Origin: an uncultured Pseudomonadales bacterium
GTDB lineage: Bacteria; Pseudomonadota; Gammaproteobacteria; Pseudomonadales; UBA7434
Length of the DNA: 64,000 nucleotides
Reading direction: 5' to 3'
Assembly (NCBI GenBank): GCA_943788835.1
Contig: CALSRU010000011.1
Location: 1 to 64,000, forward strand
Part shown: positions 1 to 8,254 of the stretch, piece after piece
How positions within the stretch are numbered: position 1 is the first letter of the stretch
Layout of the letters: every line of letters starts with the position of its first letter
The notes under the pieces: model-generated
Told to the model about the DNA's origin: nothing
Databases searched by the model: none
Seen by the model: only the letters and a program-made list of their open reading frames with translations
Program-made: the position numbers and the translations under genes

Positions 1-30
1 GTATTGATAACCTTCTAATAGTTTGATCGG

Positions 31-597
31 TTAGCTGCTGCGTGATTCAGGCCGTTTGACGTCGATAGCAGATTGATAGGTGATTGAAAAGTCATTTAAC
101 CCGTTCAGCGCCTCATCAACATTTCGATCGCTGCGAATGGCAAAGCTATTAAAGCCGCAGCGCTGATAAAAAAATAGTTGGTCTTGCAAAACGTCACCAA
201 TTGCTCGCAGTTCGCCAGTGTAGCCATAGTACTCGCGCAGTTGGCGCGCATAAGAATAGCCTCGGCCATCAGAAAAAACTGGAAAGTTAATTGCGATAAG
301 GGGCAGAGTGTTGCAGTCAAGCAGTGCACTGTCTGGCCCTGATGCTTGTTCGCCTTCATCCTGATTAGAGGAGTTAACTGTTGCTGAAGCAAACGCTGTC
401 GCGGGTTCTTCGTGGCTATCGAGCCAGAGTCCCACATTGGCCTTGTCGCGCAATATATCTTGATTTGTGAGCCACAAGTGAGCGGGTAAAATAACTAAAT
501 CGCCGGCCGCAATGGCTTGCAAGGGTAGTTCAGAACCTTGTTCTATTAACGTCCAATTGCTGTCGATTATTTCGCAGCCCTTAATCAGCTTTGACAT
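31..597 (-). CDS. DUF934 family protein, sulfite-reductase associated
   Basis: A 188-residue protein of the DUF934 type, which usually follows the sulfite/nitrite reductase hemoprotein gene and is thought to help sulfite reduction; its biochemical role is not known to me. The ATG at 597 is preferred over an upstream in-frame start at 648 because an AAGGAGAG ribosome site lies just before it and the protein then begins MSKLIKGCEI, the usual family start. The gene overlaps the last 17 bases of the reductase gene, implying translational coupling in a two-gene operon. A low-complexity Ser/Glu/Asp-rich stretch lies in the middle. The C-terminal half, with QLREYYGYTGELRAIGDV, carries the family core. 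No signal peptide or membrane segment is seen. Confidence 0.85.
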   Translation of the reverse strand: MSKLIKGCEIIDSNWTLIEQGSELPLQAIAAGDLVILPAHLWLTNQDILRDKANVGLWLDSHEEPATAFASATVNSSNQDEGEQASGPDSALLDCNTLPLIAINFPVFSDGRGYSYARQLREYYGYTGELRAIGDVLQDQLFFYQRCGFNSFAIRSDRNVDEALNGLNDFSITYQSAIDVKRPESRSS

Positions 598-2245
598 ATA
601 CTCTCTCCTTAAAAGGTCCAAGGCCGACGCGCTGGTAGGTGTCAACAAACATTTCCTCGGGTTGGCGAACTTCTATGTAGGTATCAAGAATGTTTTCGAT
701 GACATCGGGGATTTCTTCTTGTGAAAACGAGGGGCCGAGGATTTTTCCTATGGCTGCTGCACGCCCCATATTTCCGCCCAGAGATATTTGATAAAACTCA
801 CGGCCTTTTTTATCAACGCCTAGTATGCCGATGTGCCCAACATGGTGATGCCCACAGGCATTCATACACCCTGAAATATTTAAGTCGATGGGGCCTAAAT
901 CGTAAAGGTAATCCATGTCATCAAACTTGCGTTGTATGGCTTCGGCCACTGGAATTGATTTGGCGTTGGCCAGCGCGCAATAGTCACCGCCGGGGCAGCA
1001 GATAGGGTCTGATAAATAGCCAAGGTTTGGTGTGGCTAAGCCCAGAGCATCAATGGCACGCCATAAAGACCATAGGTCAGTTTTACACACGTCAGCCAAT
1101 ACAATATTTTGATGATGCGTGTTACGCAGCTGCCCATTGGAGTATTGGTCAGCTAGGTCGGCGATGGCATCCATTTGCACATCGGTAATGTCTCCAGGTG
1201 CAATGCCGGTTGGTTTGAGGGCTAAATTGACAATGGCATAGCCAGCTTGCTTATGGGCAAGCGTGTTTTTGTCTAGCCACCGTGCAAACTCGGGTGACTC
1301 TAGCCGCTGAGAGGCGAGCTCACGATTCATTGATGAGTCATCATGCTGAGGATAATCAATCGGCTGGAAGTGGTTTTTCACTTTTTCAACGGCTGCGCTG
1401 GATAAAGTATTACTGCCGCCTCGTATATGGGCCCACTCTTGCTCAACTTTTTCGCGAAAGGCGTCTACCCCCATTGCTTTGACCAATATTTTTATGCGCG
1501 CTTTGTATTTGTTATCTCGGCGACCATGCATATTGTAAACGCGCAAAATGGCTTCAAGGTAGGTTAATAAATGCTGCCAAGGCAGCTCAGAATGAATGAG
1601 CTGCGCTATAACGGGTGTGCGGCCCAAGCCCCCGCCAACATATACTTTAAATTGAGTTTGGCCTTTATCATCATGCGTCAGTTCAACGCCGATATCATGA
1701 AACTGAAACGCGGCTCGGTCATCGACCGTTGCACACATGGCGATTTTGAACTTGCGTGGTAGTAGCGCAAATTCGGGATGGAATGTTGACCACTGGCGCA
1801 AGAGTTCGCACCAGGGGCGAGGGTCTTCTACTTCATCAGCCGCGACGCCCGCATATTGGTCGGTGGTTATGTTGCGTATGCAGTTACCACTGGTTTGTAT
1901 TGCATGCATGTCAACATCAGCTAAGTCAGCAAGAATGTCGGGCACATCTTCAAGGCGTGGCCAATTGAATTGGAAGTTTTGTCGAGTGGATACATGCGTA
2001 TAGCCTTTATCATAGTGGCGGGCTATATAAGCAAGTTGGCGCATTTGGGCGCTGTCGTACAAACCATAGGGTACTGCTACACGTAACATAGGAGCTAGGC
2101 GTTGGATGTATAAGCCGTTTTGTAAGCGCAGAGGGAGAAATTCACTGTCGCTGAGTTCGCCCGCTAAATACCGCTGAGTTTGATCACGAAATTGAGCCAC
2201 GCGTTCACTCAATAGTTGCTTGTCAATCGAATCATATTGATACAT
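581..2245 (-). CDS. cysI: Sulfite/nitrite reductase hemoprotein (beta component)
   Basis: A 554-residue siroheme/4Fe-4S reductase that performs the six-electron reduction of sulfite to sulfide in cysteine synthesis (a nitrite reductase role cannot be excluded from sequence alone). The cluster and siroheme ligands are visible as C417-x5-C423 (CPGGDYC) and C460-x3-C464 (CMNAC). The two-fold repeat of ferredoxin-like and siroheme domains expected of the family spans the length. STRQNFQFNW near residue 90 is the substrate/siroheme-binding stretch. It is cytoplasmic. No flavoprotein cysJ is adjacent, as is usual for ferredoxin-type CysI of pseudomonads. It is followed, with overlap, by the DUF934 gene. 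Confidence 0.95.
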   Translation of the reverse strand: MYQYDSIDKQLLSERVAQFRDQTQRYLAGELSDSEFLPLRLQNGLYIQRLAPMLRVAVPYGLYDSAQMRQLAYIARHYDKGYTHVSTRQNFQFNWPRLEDVPDILADLADVDMHAIQTSGNCIRNITTDQYAGVAADEVEDPRPWCELLRQWSTFHPEFALLPRKFKIAMCATVDDRAAFQFHDIGVELTHDDKGQTQFKVYVGGGLGRTPVIAQLIHSELPWQHLLTYLEAILRVYNMHGRRDNKYKARIKILVKAMGVDAFREKVEQEWAHIRGGSNTLSSAAVEKVKNHFQPIDYPQHDDSSMNRELASQRLESPEFARWLDKNTLAHKQAGYAIVNLALKPTGIAPGDITDVQMDAIADLADQYSNGQLRNTHHQNIVLADVCKTDLWSLWRAIDALGLATPNLGYLSDPICCPGGDYCALANAKSIPVAEAIQRKFDDMDYLYDLGPIDLNISGCMNACGHHHVGHIGILGVDKKGREFYQISLGGNMGRAAAIGKILGPSFSQEEIPDVIENILDTYIEVRQPEEMFVDTYQRVGLGPFKERVYVKAD

Positions 2246-2667
2246 GTAAAACGAGTTTCCGTAAGTTTACTAGCTAGTTGTAATGCCTCTACGTCGCAAC
2301 CAGTGCGGCATGGGAATCGAAATCTAGGCAGTACCGTGTTTAATAGTGGTGACGACCAAAACAGCTGAACACTTTAGCAAAAAACGGCGCTAGGCGGCAG
2401 TAAAAAATCGACTTAGCAACCATAAAAGGCATGAATAATCACGCCGAGATGAGTGTCATATTGCCTGAGTGGGTGGCCTGCAGAGGCTCGGCAGATTGCT
2501 ATAATCCATGCAGTTATAGTGCGTTATCTGCCGCCAAGCTGTTTTTTTGCCTTGAGCGGTCATGGTCTGTTACTAGCCTTGAAAGCGATGCCCGTAGGCA
2601 AGTGCGCGGTTATTTCGCTTCGAAGCGTCTTTTGGGCCGTCGTTAGAATCATTGTCAGGAGTTTTTA
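2246..2667. other. Intergenic region, no gene seen
   Basis: This is the gap between the divergent cysI and the small membrane protein gene. I see no convincing coding frame. A perfect TATAAT at 2500-2505 reads toward the small gene, but no good -35 box lies at standard spacing. Confidence 0.4.
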
Positions 2668-2805
2668 ATGAGTAATCAAAGCGAAACACAAGCTGAGTTG
2701 TCACCCGAGGAGCGCGATGCGGACAGTCGTGTGGATATGTGGTGTTCGGTCGCGTTAGTTTTATTGGCGTGGGGAATTGCCATGTATTGGGTGAGCGGGC
2801 AGTAA
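2668..2805 (+). CDS. Small single-pass membrane protein, 45 aa
   Basis: The ATG at 2668 follows a CAGGAG ribosome site and opens a 45-residue protein. It has a hydrophilic acidic N-terminus (SETQAELSPEERDADSR), then one hydrophobic helix (about residues 24-41, WCSVALVLLAWGIAMYWV) and ends GQ. I do not recognise the family. The good ribosome site, the sensible soluble-then-membrane layout and an intrinsic terminator 15 bases after the stop all support a real gene. The likely topology is cytoplasmic N-terminus with the helix in the inner membrane. Confidence 0.6.
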   Translation: MSNQSETQAELSPEERDADSRVDMWCSVALVLLAWGIAMYWVSGQ

Positions 2806-2819
2806 GTATCGTCTGTTCA

Positions 2820-2852
2820 GCCTAAGAGGGTCGCTTAGGCGGCCTTTTTTAT
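2820..2852 (+). terminator. Intrinsic terminator of the small membrane protein gene
   Basis: Perfect 7-bp stem GCCTAAG/CTTAGGC with a 7-base loop, followed by GGCC and a run of six T. Confidence 0.75.
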
Positions 2853-3139
2853 TGCTCCTTATAAAATCTTCCCGCTACTGCGTGGGTGAATACCGCCGCA
2901 CGGAAGGGCATTATTGAATCATCAACCCCCATCTGAGAGGCCGGAAGTGGATTAAATAGCTGTAGATGAACGCCCAGAGGGCCCTTCGCAAGGCGCTATG
3001 TCGTCCCATCAGAGGTTAGCCCACTAGCTGCATAAGGGGCAAATGCGACTTGCTGGCATGACCTGAAAATGGAACCCGACTCCACTCCCTTATCGACGAA
3101 CTCTGCCGTCGATCTGAAATCCGCTGGTTTAGAGTACAT
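2849..3139 (-). pseudogene. Possible short gene interrupted by an in-frame TAG
   Basis: The minus strand holds a 97-codon frame with a single internal stop, TAG at 2998-2996. The ATG at 3139 is preceded at ideal spacing (9 bases) by AAGGAGC. The first part reads MYSKPADFRSTAEF... for 47 residues. After the TAG the same frame stays open for 48 more codons (begins RLAKGPLGVHLQLF) to a TAA inside the T-run of the neighbouring terminator. I do not recognise the product. It could be a decayed gene, a short real 47-aa gene, or chance. Confidence 0.3.
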
Positions 3140-3348
3140 TGGAAGTAGCTCCTTGTTTTTTTGGGTTATTTACAACGAATCATTATCGACACATCATTTT
3201 TTAACAAGTCGATAGTTGATGGTTGGGTGCCCGCCTCGTTATCCCATAAATTGTCTATTAATTAGTCAGCTAGGTCGGCATGCACTTAGATTTCGGTCTA
3301 TTATTGAGTCTCGGGTATCGATTATTGAGTTCATCAAGAAGTTAGCAT

Positions 3349-6156
3349 ATGAAGCGAGGGTCGTTAAAAAAACGCATAACCCTTTTTGTTATGCAGGCTG
3401 TGCTAGCAACGTTATTGCTCGCATTGATATTGGTTTTAGTCATAGAAAATGTCACAGCCCGAAAAGATTTAAAACGCGAGATTGATAACCTTATGTCAGT
3501 AGTGAGCCGAAGCGTGGTACCGGCTATGCTATTCAACGACAGGCGCGAAGCGAGCGCCACATTGGCAACGCTCAGTGGCGATTCGCGAATAATAAAAGCA
3601 CAGTTGTTAAATAATAATAACAGTATCTACGTCGAGTATGTCCGGCACCAAGAATTCTCACCAGAAAATAAAAATGAAACGTTTTTCGGTGGAGCAGTAG
3701 AGCGATTTAAACTCTCGATTGGGGGCGACACGCGACTGCTTGAGCGAGATGTTATTACGGCCAACGGCGAGAAAATTGGCGAGTTAAACCTTTGGTTAAA
3801 CCGGGCCGAGCACAACCAGCGAATATTAAGTATTATTTTTTCAATTGTGGGTGTAGGCATCTTTTGCTCAATAGCTGGAGTTGCTATGGGTAATCGTTTA
3901 CCCCGCACAATGATCAAATCTTTCCAAAATCTTGAAAATACCTTTTCTGACATATCAAAAAGCAATGATTACAGTCAGCGTGCGCCTGACACACAGATTA
4001 TTGAGCTAGATGGATTAGTCAGCAGCTTTAACATTCTTATTGACAAAGTTCGGCAGAGAGAAGTACAGATCGAGTCGCATCGATATAATCTTGCCCTAGC
4101 CTTAGATGGCAGTGGAGAAGGTATTTGGTCTTTCGATCCGGCGCAGAACATTTTTGAGCTGGATGGACGTAGTTGCGAGATTATTGGTTGCCAAGAACAA
4201 ATGACATTTACACAGCTATTGCGCTTTGGTGGCAGTGTTGCTCGAAAAAATATTACTGGCGCGCTAAGAGATTTTTATCAGAAGGGCAAAAATCAGTTTG
4301 AAATAGAGTGCCTTGTTCGGCGCGGGGACGGTCATGACCATTGGATAATTGTTCACGGTAAATTTTACGTCGATGCCCTTGGTGGAATGGCGCGTGCAAG
4401 TGGTACGCTAATAGATAATGACGCTCAGCGAAAATCAAACGAAGAAAGCCAGTTATTGGCCGCAGTATTTAGAAATACGCAAGAGCCGGTATTGGTTGTA
4501 GATGAGACACTGAAGATACAGATAAAAAATGAGGCCTTTGTTAATTCATATCGTTTGGCTAGAGCCTATGACTATTTGTCGGATCTAATGTCGGACAAAT
4601 ACACAGAAAATTTTACGACTCAAATAATTAGTGATTTAGAACAGCTTGGGTCTTGGGAGGGGCAGGTTGAGCTTAAGCTCAACCGGTACGAGACACAAAC
4701 AGTTTGGCTTTCTTTTAGCGCCATCAAATCAGGCGATCAAAATCAGCCTACAAGTCGCTATTTAGGTACGCTAATGCGTCTTGATGAGCGCGAAAGAATG
4801 GAGGATAAGCTACGCTATTTTGCGAATTATGATTCGCTAACTAACCTGCCAAATCGACGATTTTTTAATGAAAAGCTAACGGAAGCTTTAGGTTTGGCGA
4901 AAGAGAATTCGGCATCTCTTGGCCTGTTTTTCGTTGATATTAATGACTTCAAGATGGTCAATGATCAGTATGGTCATGCGATGGGCGATGAGTTATTAAA
5001 AATAGTTGCTGATCGTTTGCAGTCGAACACGCAAAATTCTGATGTTGTAGCGCGCTTGGGCGGTGATGAGTTTGTTATCTTGTTGGATGAATTTCGCCAT
5101 TCAAACGGTATTTCAAAGACTGCCGACAGAATAATTAGTTTGTTGGATCGACCGTTTTCAATCAATGGGTCTGAAATTCGTTCTAGTGCGAGTATTGGCA
5201 TAGCAGTATTTCCCAATGACGGTGATAACTCAGAAGATCTAATGCGGCATGCTGATATTGCTATGTATCGAGCAAAGGTTGCAGGCCGTAGCCAGTATTT
5301 ATTTTTTGATAAGAAAATGGCAGTTGAGATCCAACACTACAGTCGATTAAAAAGTGATTTGGCTTTTGCAATTGAGAGAGATGAGTTATCTATTCATTTG
5401 CAGCCTAAATTCAATTTGAAAACGTTTGAGATATCGTCAGCTGAAGTATTGCTGCGCTGGAAGCATCCAATACTTGGATTCGTGTCACCTGCTGACTTTA
5501 TTCCCATCGCTGAAGAATCTGGGCGAATATCGGAAATCGGTATGTGGGTTGTCGATAGAGCTATAGAAGTGCTTTGCCGATGGAAGAGTACCAATTTTTC
5601 AAACCTTGCTTTGGCCGTCAATGTCTCCGCTAAGCAGTTTTCTGATATCGATTTTATTGATCATATTTCCGAGTTGGTTGCGGAGCATGATATAGATTCT
5701 TCGCAGCTTGACGTTGAAATAACTGAGTCGTTGCTTGCGAGCTCGCGGGATATCGCTGACAAATTTTGCAAGAAAATAAAGAGTATTGGCTGTAGTTTGT
5801 CGATAGATGATTTTGGTACGGGCTATTCTTCATTTAAGTATTTGGCAGAGCTCCCTTTAGACATTTTAAAAATAGACCGTGATTTTGTTTCAGGTATTGG
5901 AAGCGCTGCACAAGAGGATCAAGTCGTGGAGGCCATGATTGGTATTGCGCACAGCCTAAATATGCAAGTGGTTGCAGAAGGTATTGAGACAGAAGATGAA
6001 TTGCGGTTTTTGCAGCGTGCAGGTTGTGAATATGGGCAAGGCTATTGGTGCTCTAAGCCTTTGCCCCTGATCGAATTCGAGGCTTTCCTTACCGGGTGGG
6101 TCGAAAAAGATTTATCCAGTGAGAAGATTTCTTTCACATTGTTAGAGAGGAAATAA
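3349..6156 (+). CDS. Inner-membrane sensor diguanylate cyclase/phosphodiesterase (CHASE8-like, HAMP, PAS, PAS, GGDEF, EAL)
   Basis: A 935-residue bifunctional cyclic-di-GMP enzyme. TM1 is about residues 8-34, a YfiN/CHASE8-like periplasmic sensor about 35-155, TM2 about 160-182, then HAMP, two PAS-like domains (about 245-365 and 370-495), GGDEF and EAL. The active site GGDEF is intact at 571-575. The inhibitory I-site RxxD is replaced by QNSD, so product inhibition may be lost. The EAL domain has EVL at 699-701 in place of EAL but keeps the other catalytic marks (NVSAKQF, EITES, DDFGTGYSS, KIDRDF, EGIE, QGYWCSKP), so hydrolysis is likely possible. It is first in a three-gene operon with an outer-membrane barrel and a YfiR-like protein, by analogy the probable inhibitor of this sensor. 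An AAGAAG site precedes the ATG. Confidence 0.93.
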   Translation: MKRGSLKKRITLFVMQAVLATLLLALILVLVIENVTARKDLKREIDNLMSVVSRSVVPAMLFNDRREASATLATLSGDSRIIKAQLLNNNNSIYVEYVRHQEFSPENKNETFFGGAVERFKLSIGGDTRLLERDVITANGEKIGELNLWLNRAEHNQRILSIIFSIVGVGIFCSIAGVAMGNRLPRTMIKSFQNLENTFSDISKSNDYSQRAPDTQIIELDGLVSSFNILIDKVRQREVQIESHRYNLALALDGSGEGIWSFDPAQNIFELDGRSCEIIGCQEQMTFTQLLRFGGSVARKNITGALRDFYQKGKNQFEIECLVRRGDGHDHWIIVHGKFYVDALGGMARASGTLIDNDAQRKSNEESQLLAAVFRNTQEPVLVVDETLKIQIKNEAFVNSYRLARAYDYLSDLMSDKYTENFTTQIISDLEQLGSWEGQVELKLNRYETQTVWLSFSAIKSGDQNQPTSRYLGTLMRLDERERMEDKLRYFANYDSLTNLPNRRFFNEKLTEALGLAKENSASLGLFFVDINDFKMVNDQYGHAMGDELLKIVADRLQSNTQNSDVVARLGGDEFVILLDEFRHSNGISKTADRIISLLDRPFSINGSEIRSSASIGIAVFPNDGDNSEDLMRHADIAMYRAKVAGRSQYLFFDKKMAVEIQHYSRLKSDLAFAIERDELSIHLQPKFNLKTFEISSAEVLLRWKHPILGFVSPADFIPIAEESGRISEIGMWVVDRAIEVLCRWKSTNFSNLALAVNVSAKQFSDIDFIDHISELVAEHDIDSSQLDVEITESLLASSRDIADKFCKKIKSIGCSLSIDDFGTGYSSFKYLAELPLDILKIDRDFVSGIGSAAQEDQVVEAMIGIAHSLNMQVVAEGIETEDELRFLQRAGCEYGQGYWCSKPLPLIEFEAFLTGWVEKDLSSEKISFTLLERK

Positions 6157-6158
6157 AA

Positions 6159-7184
6159 TTGAAGTGGTTCTTGCCTTTTTTTCTAGCGATTATCTCGCAT
6201 TATTCGTTCGCTGCCGAAAGAAATTACTTGGATTTTTCATTGGAGCAGCTTGTCGACTACGACATTTATTCGCCCCCTGTGCTGCAGTCTCATATCCATT
6301 GGGCAGGTGAGTTGATGGTTGCGTATCACTATTCACATACCCGCACGGATGGAATGGGGAGCGCTGAAACTGCGCTCAGTACCCATGATGTGTTTAATGA
6401 TTACACCTATATGGTTACACCCACGGCTATGAATATGGACATGCACATGCTCCATTTTATGTATGCGGTTAGTGATCAAACGACTTATATGCTGCGATTA
6501 CATCACATGGCTATGGAGATGGAGCATGAAACTCGAATGGGCGGTGAATTCACTACTCAAAGTAATGGGTTCGGTGACATTGCCATTTCAATGAATCATC
6601 AAGTTAATGAATGGAGTGACCACGAAGGTAATGTACGACAATTTGTGCATGCCAGTTTGCTGCTTCCAACGGGCGACATTGACGCTAAAGATACTACGCC
6701 TATGTCAGGAGGTGGCCAGGTTCAATTGCCTTATGGTATGCAATTGGGTTCAGGCAGTTATCAGGCTCGTTTCGGTTTGGGAGTTGATAAGTTAACCGCT
6801 AAGGATAGTTTTGGTGCATTTCTGATGGCAAAAGGCGCCCTTGACAAAAATGATGCAGGCTATCGCATTGCCCCCGAGGCAAGCTTAGATGCATGGTACC
6901 AGAGAAGTCTGAGTAACAACTTTAGTGCAGGGCTCTCCGGAAGTTTGACATGGAGGGGCGATATAAGCGGGCGGGATGATCGTCTTAACCCCAACCTAGT
7001 GCCGACGGCCGATAGGGATAATTATGGAGGTCAGTGGGCTGAGATGGGTGCAAGCGTGTCTTACTTGATAGATGGAACTTACCGTGTCGGCATGTCTGCG
7101 AGTTTGCCTGTTTGGCAAGATCTGAGCGGCCTGCAGTTGCGTAAGAAGTCAGTGATAGAGCTCATCCTGGAGCTAACTTTATGA
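6159..7184 (+). CDS. Outer-membrane beta-barrel protein, Met/His-rich, transporter-like
   Basis: A 341-residue exported protein starting at TTG two bases after the upstream stop, with GAGAGG as ribosome site. A signal peptide of about 18 residues ends at SFA/AE. The mature start contains FSLEQLVDYDIYS, resembling the LSLEELM-type segment common at the N-terminus of TonB-dependent receptors in this part of the gammaproteobacteria. The rest is alternating amphipathic strands ending in a hydrophobic-aromatic pattern, as in phenol-degradation/MetA-type transporters. Residues about 80-130 are strikingly rich in Met and His (MNMDMHMLHFMY, HHMAMEMEHETRM), a composition typical of copper-handling proteins. 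The ATGA overlap with the next gene indicates tight coupling. Function is inferred: a surface ligand sensor or metal/small-molecule channel. Confidence 0.75.
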   Translation: MKWFLPFFLAIISHYSFAAERNYLDFSLEQLVDYDIYSPPVLQSHIHWAGELMVAYHYSHTRTDGMGSAETALSTHDVFNDYTYMVTPTAMNMDMHMLHFMYAVSDQTTYMLRLHHMAMEMEHETRMGGEFTTQSNGFGDIAISMNHQVNEWSDHEGNVRQFVHASLLLPTGDIDAKDTTPMSGGGQVQLPYGMQLGSGSYQARFGLGVDKLTAKDSFGAFLMAKGALDKNDAGYRIAPEASLDAWYQRSLSNNFSAGLSGSLTWRGDISGRDDRLNPNLVPTADRDNYGGQWAEMGASVSYLIDGTYRVGMSASLPVWQDLSGLQLRKKSVIELILELTL

Positions 7185-7789
7185 AGAGGGACTTTATTTT
7201 TCAAAAAATATTCTCGTTAGCCGTGCTTTCCACCATGCTGTGCTTCATGCAACCGACATTGGCGAAGAACTCTGCTCTGAAGGCGGCTTATGTTTATCAA
7301 TTTTGCCAATATATTTGGTGGCCTGATGATAAGGAAGATCTAAACATTGCAGTGGTTGGCGGTCAGAATTCGGACTTTGAATCAATAGCAGGCAGCATTG
7401 TTGACGGTAAAAAGCTCAAAGTTAAATATTTGAATAGTCTTGGAGCATCGAATGGCGGTTTTGATGTTTACTTTTTCTTCAAGGGTAGTGAAGATATTTT
7501 TAATAAGATGGTTGAAGTAATTCCCAAGGGGGCACTTACCATTGCTGATGAGGGCTTTGCAGCAGATAAGAGCGATGCTGTTTTATATTTGGTGAGAGTT
7601 GGAACTAAATTGAAGTTTTCAATAAACCAAGATGTGGCAAAAACAAATTCAATTGGTTTTAATTCAAGGCTTTTGAAAGTTGCGCATCCAGTGGAAAAAA
7701 CAACTGTGAATAAAGGGCTGATAAAGAAGCAGGGGTTTAATAACCGGGTAAGTGATGATCGTGTTGACAGTTTTGTAGCGAAAAGGTAG
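7181..7789 (+). CDS. YfiR-like periplasmic regulator (DUF4154)
   Basis: A 202-residue secreted protein with a signal peptide (cleavage near TLA/KN, about residue 28). The mature start, LKAAYVYQFCQYIWWP, is the family hallmark (KAAxxYxFxxxxxWP). The later SINQDVAKTNSIGFNSRLLKVA matches the closing YfiR segment. In Pseudomonas, YfiR inhibits the diguanylate cyclase YfiN from the periplasm and is itself controlled by outer-membrane YfiB. Here the partner would be the CHASE8-like GGDEF/EAL protein two genes upstream. It overlaps the barrel gene by four bases. The C-terminal tail of about 30 residues is basic and looks disordered. Confidence 0.85.
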   Translation: MKRDFIFQKIFSLAVLSTMLCFMQPTLAKNSALKAAYVYQFCQYIWWPDDKEDLNIAVVGGQNSDFESIAGSIVDGKKLKVKYLNSLGASNGGFDVYFFFKGSEDIFNKMVEVIPKGALTIADEGFAADKSDAVLYLVRVGTKLKFSINQDVAKTNSIGFNSRLLKVAHPVEKTTVNKGLIKKQGFNNRVSDDRVDSFVAKR

Positions 7790-7806
7790 CCTCTATCAAA
7801 AGCAGC

Positions 7807-7935
7807 ATGGAACTTAGGCTTCGTAATGCGCTTGATTCAGGGGTGCCTGTGAGCTTTTTTGTTCATGTTTATATGCTTCTTACCTTAGTTGTTTTCCGGT
7901 GGTGGGCATGGGATTGCAAGCGGTTTTTTAAATAG
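7807..7935 (+). CDS. Possible 42-aa membrane microprotein
   Basis: An ATG at 7807 opens 42 codons. The peptide begins MELRLRNALDSGVPV and has one hydrophobic stretch (SFFVHVYMLLTLVVFRWW) and a basic end (CKRFFK). No ribosome site is seen. It would be last in the c-di-GMP operon and overlaps the tail of the convergent gene by eight bases. It may be chance. Confidence 0.2.
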   Translation: MELRLRNALDSGVPVSFFVHVYMLLTLVVFRWWAWDCKRFFK

Positions 7936-8181
7936 CACTGGCTAGAACTGTTTTGACAATAAAAACGACGGTTAGCACAAAGAGTATGGTGAACAAGACA
8001 CCAGAGAAGAGGTAAATATAGATGCTATTTTTGGCGCATTAAAATCTTTTTCTTGGTTCAGCTTGCTTTGTACGCCTATGGCGGCCGCCAAGTACACTAG
8101 TAATAATATGTAGAACGGATAGTTTTTTATCACCAGTGGCTCGGCGACGGCTCTAGCTCTACTTGTCAAACTCAGGATCAT
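7928..8181 (-). pseudogene. Small two-helix membrane protein, frameshifted
   Basis: Two frames together give a convincing small membrane protein. From the ATG at 8181 the first frame reads through a helix (FYILLLVYLAAAIGV) to DFNAPK, then degenerates and stops at 7972. Shifting frame at the A5 run (T5 at 8028-8032 on the plus strand) gives SIYIYLFSGVLFTILFV..., a second strong helix, ending ASAI at 7928. Adding one A to the run would give an 84-residue two-helix protein, N-terminus probably cytoplasmic. I do not recognise the family. The cause may be a homopolymer sequencing error, a real inactivating indel, or programmed slippage. Confidence 0.45.
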
Positions 8182-8254
8182 CTTGTTTTCTTCTGCCTGG
8201 CAAGGGGACTCTCCATTCAGTAGCTAATTCGCTGGATGTTTTTGTTTCGATGGC

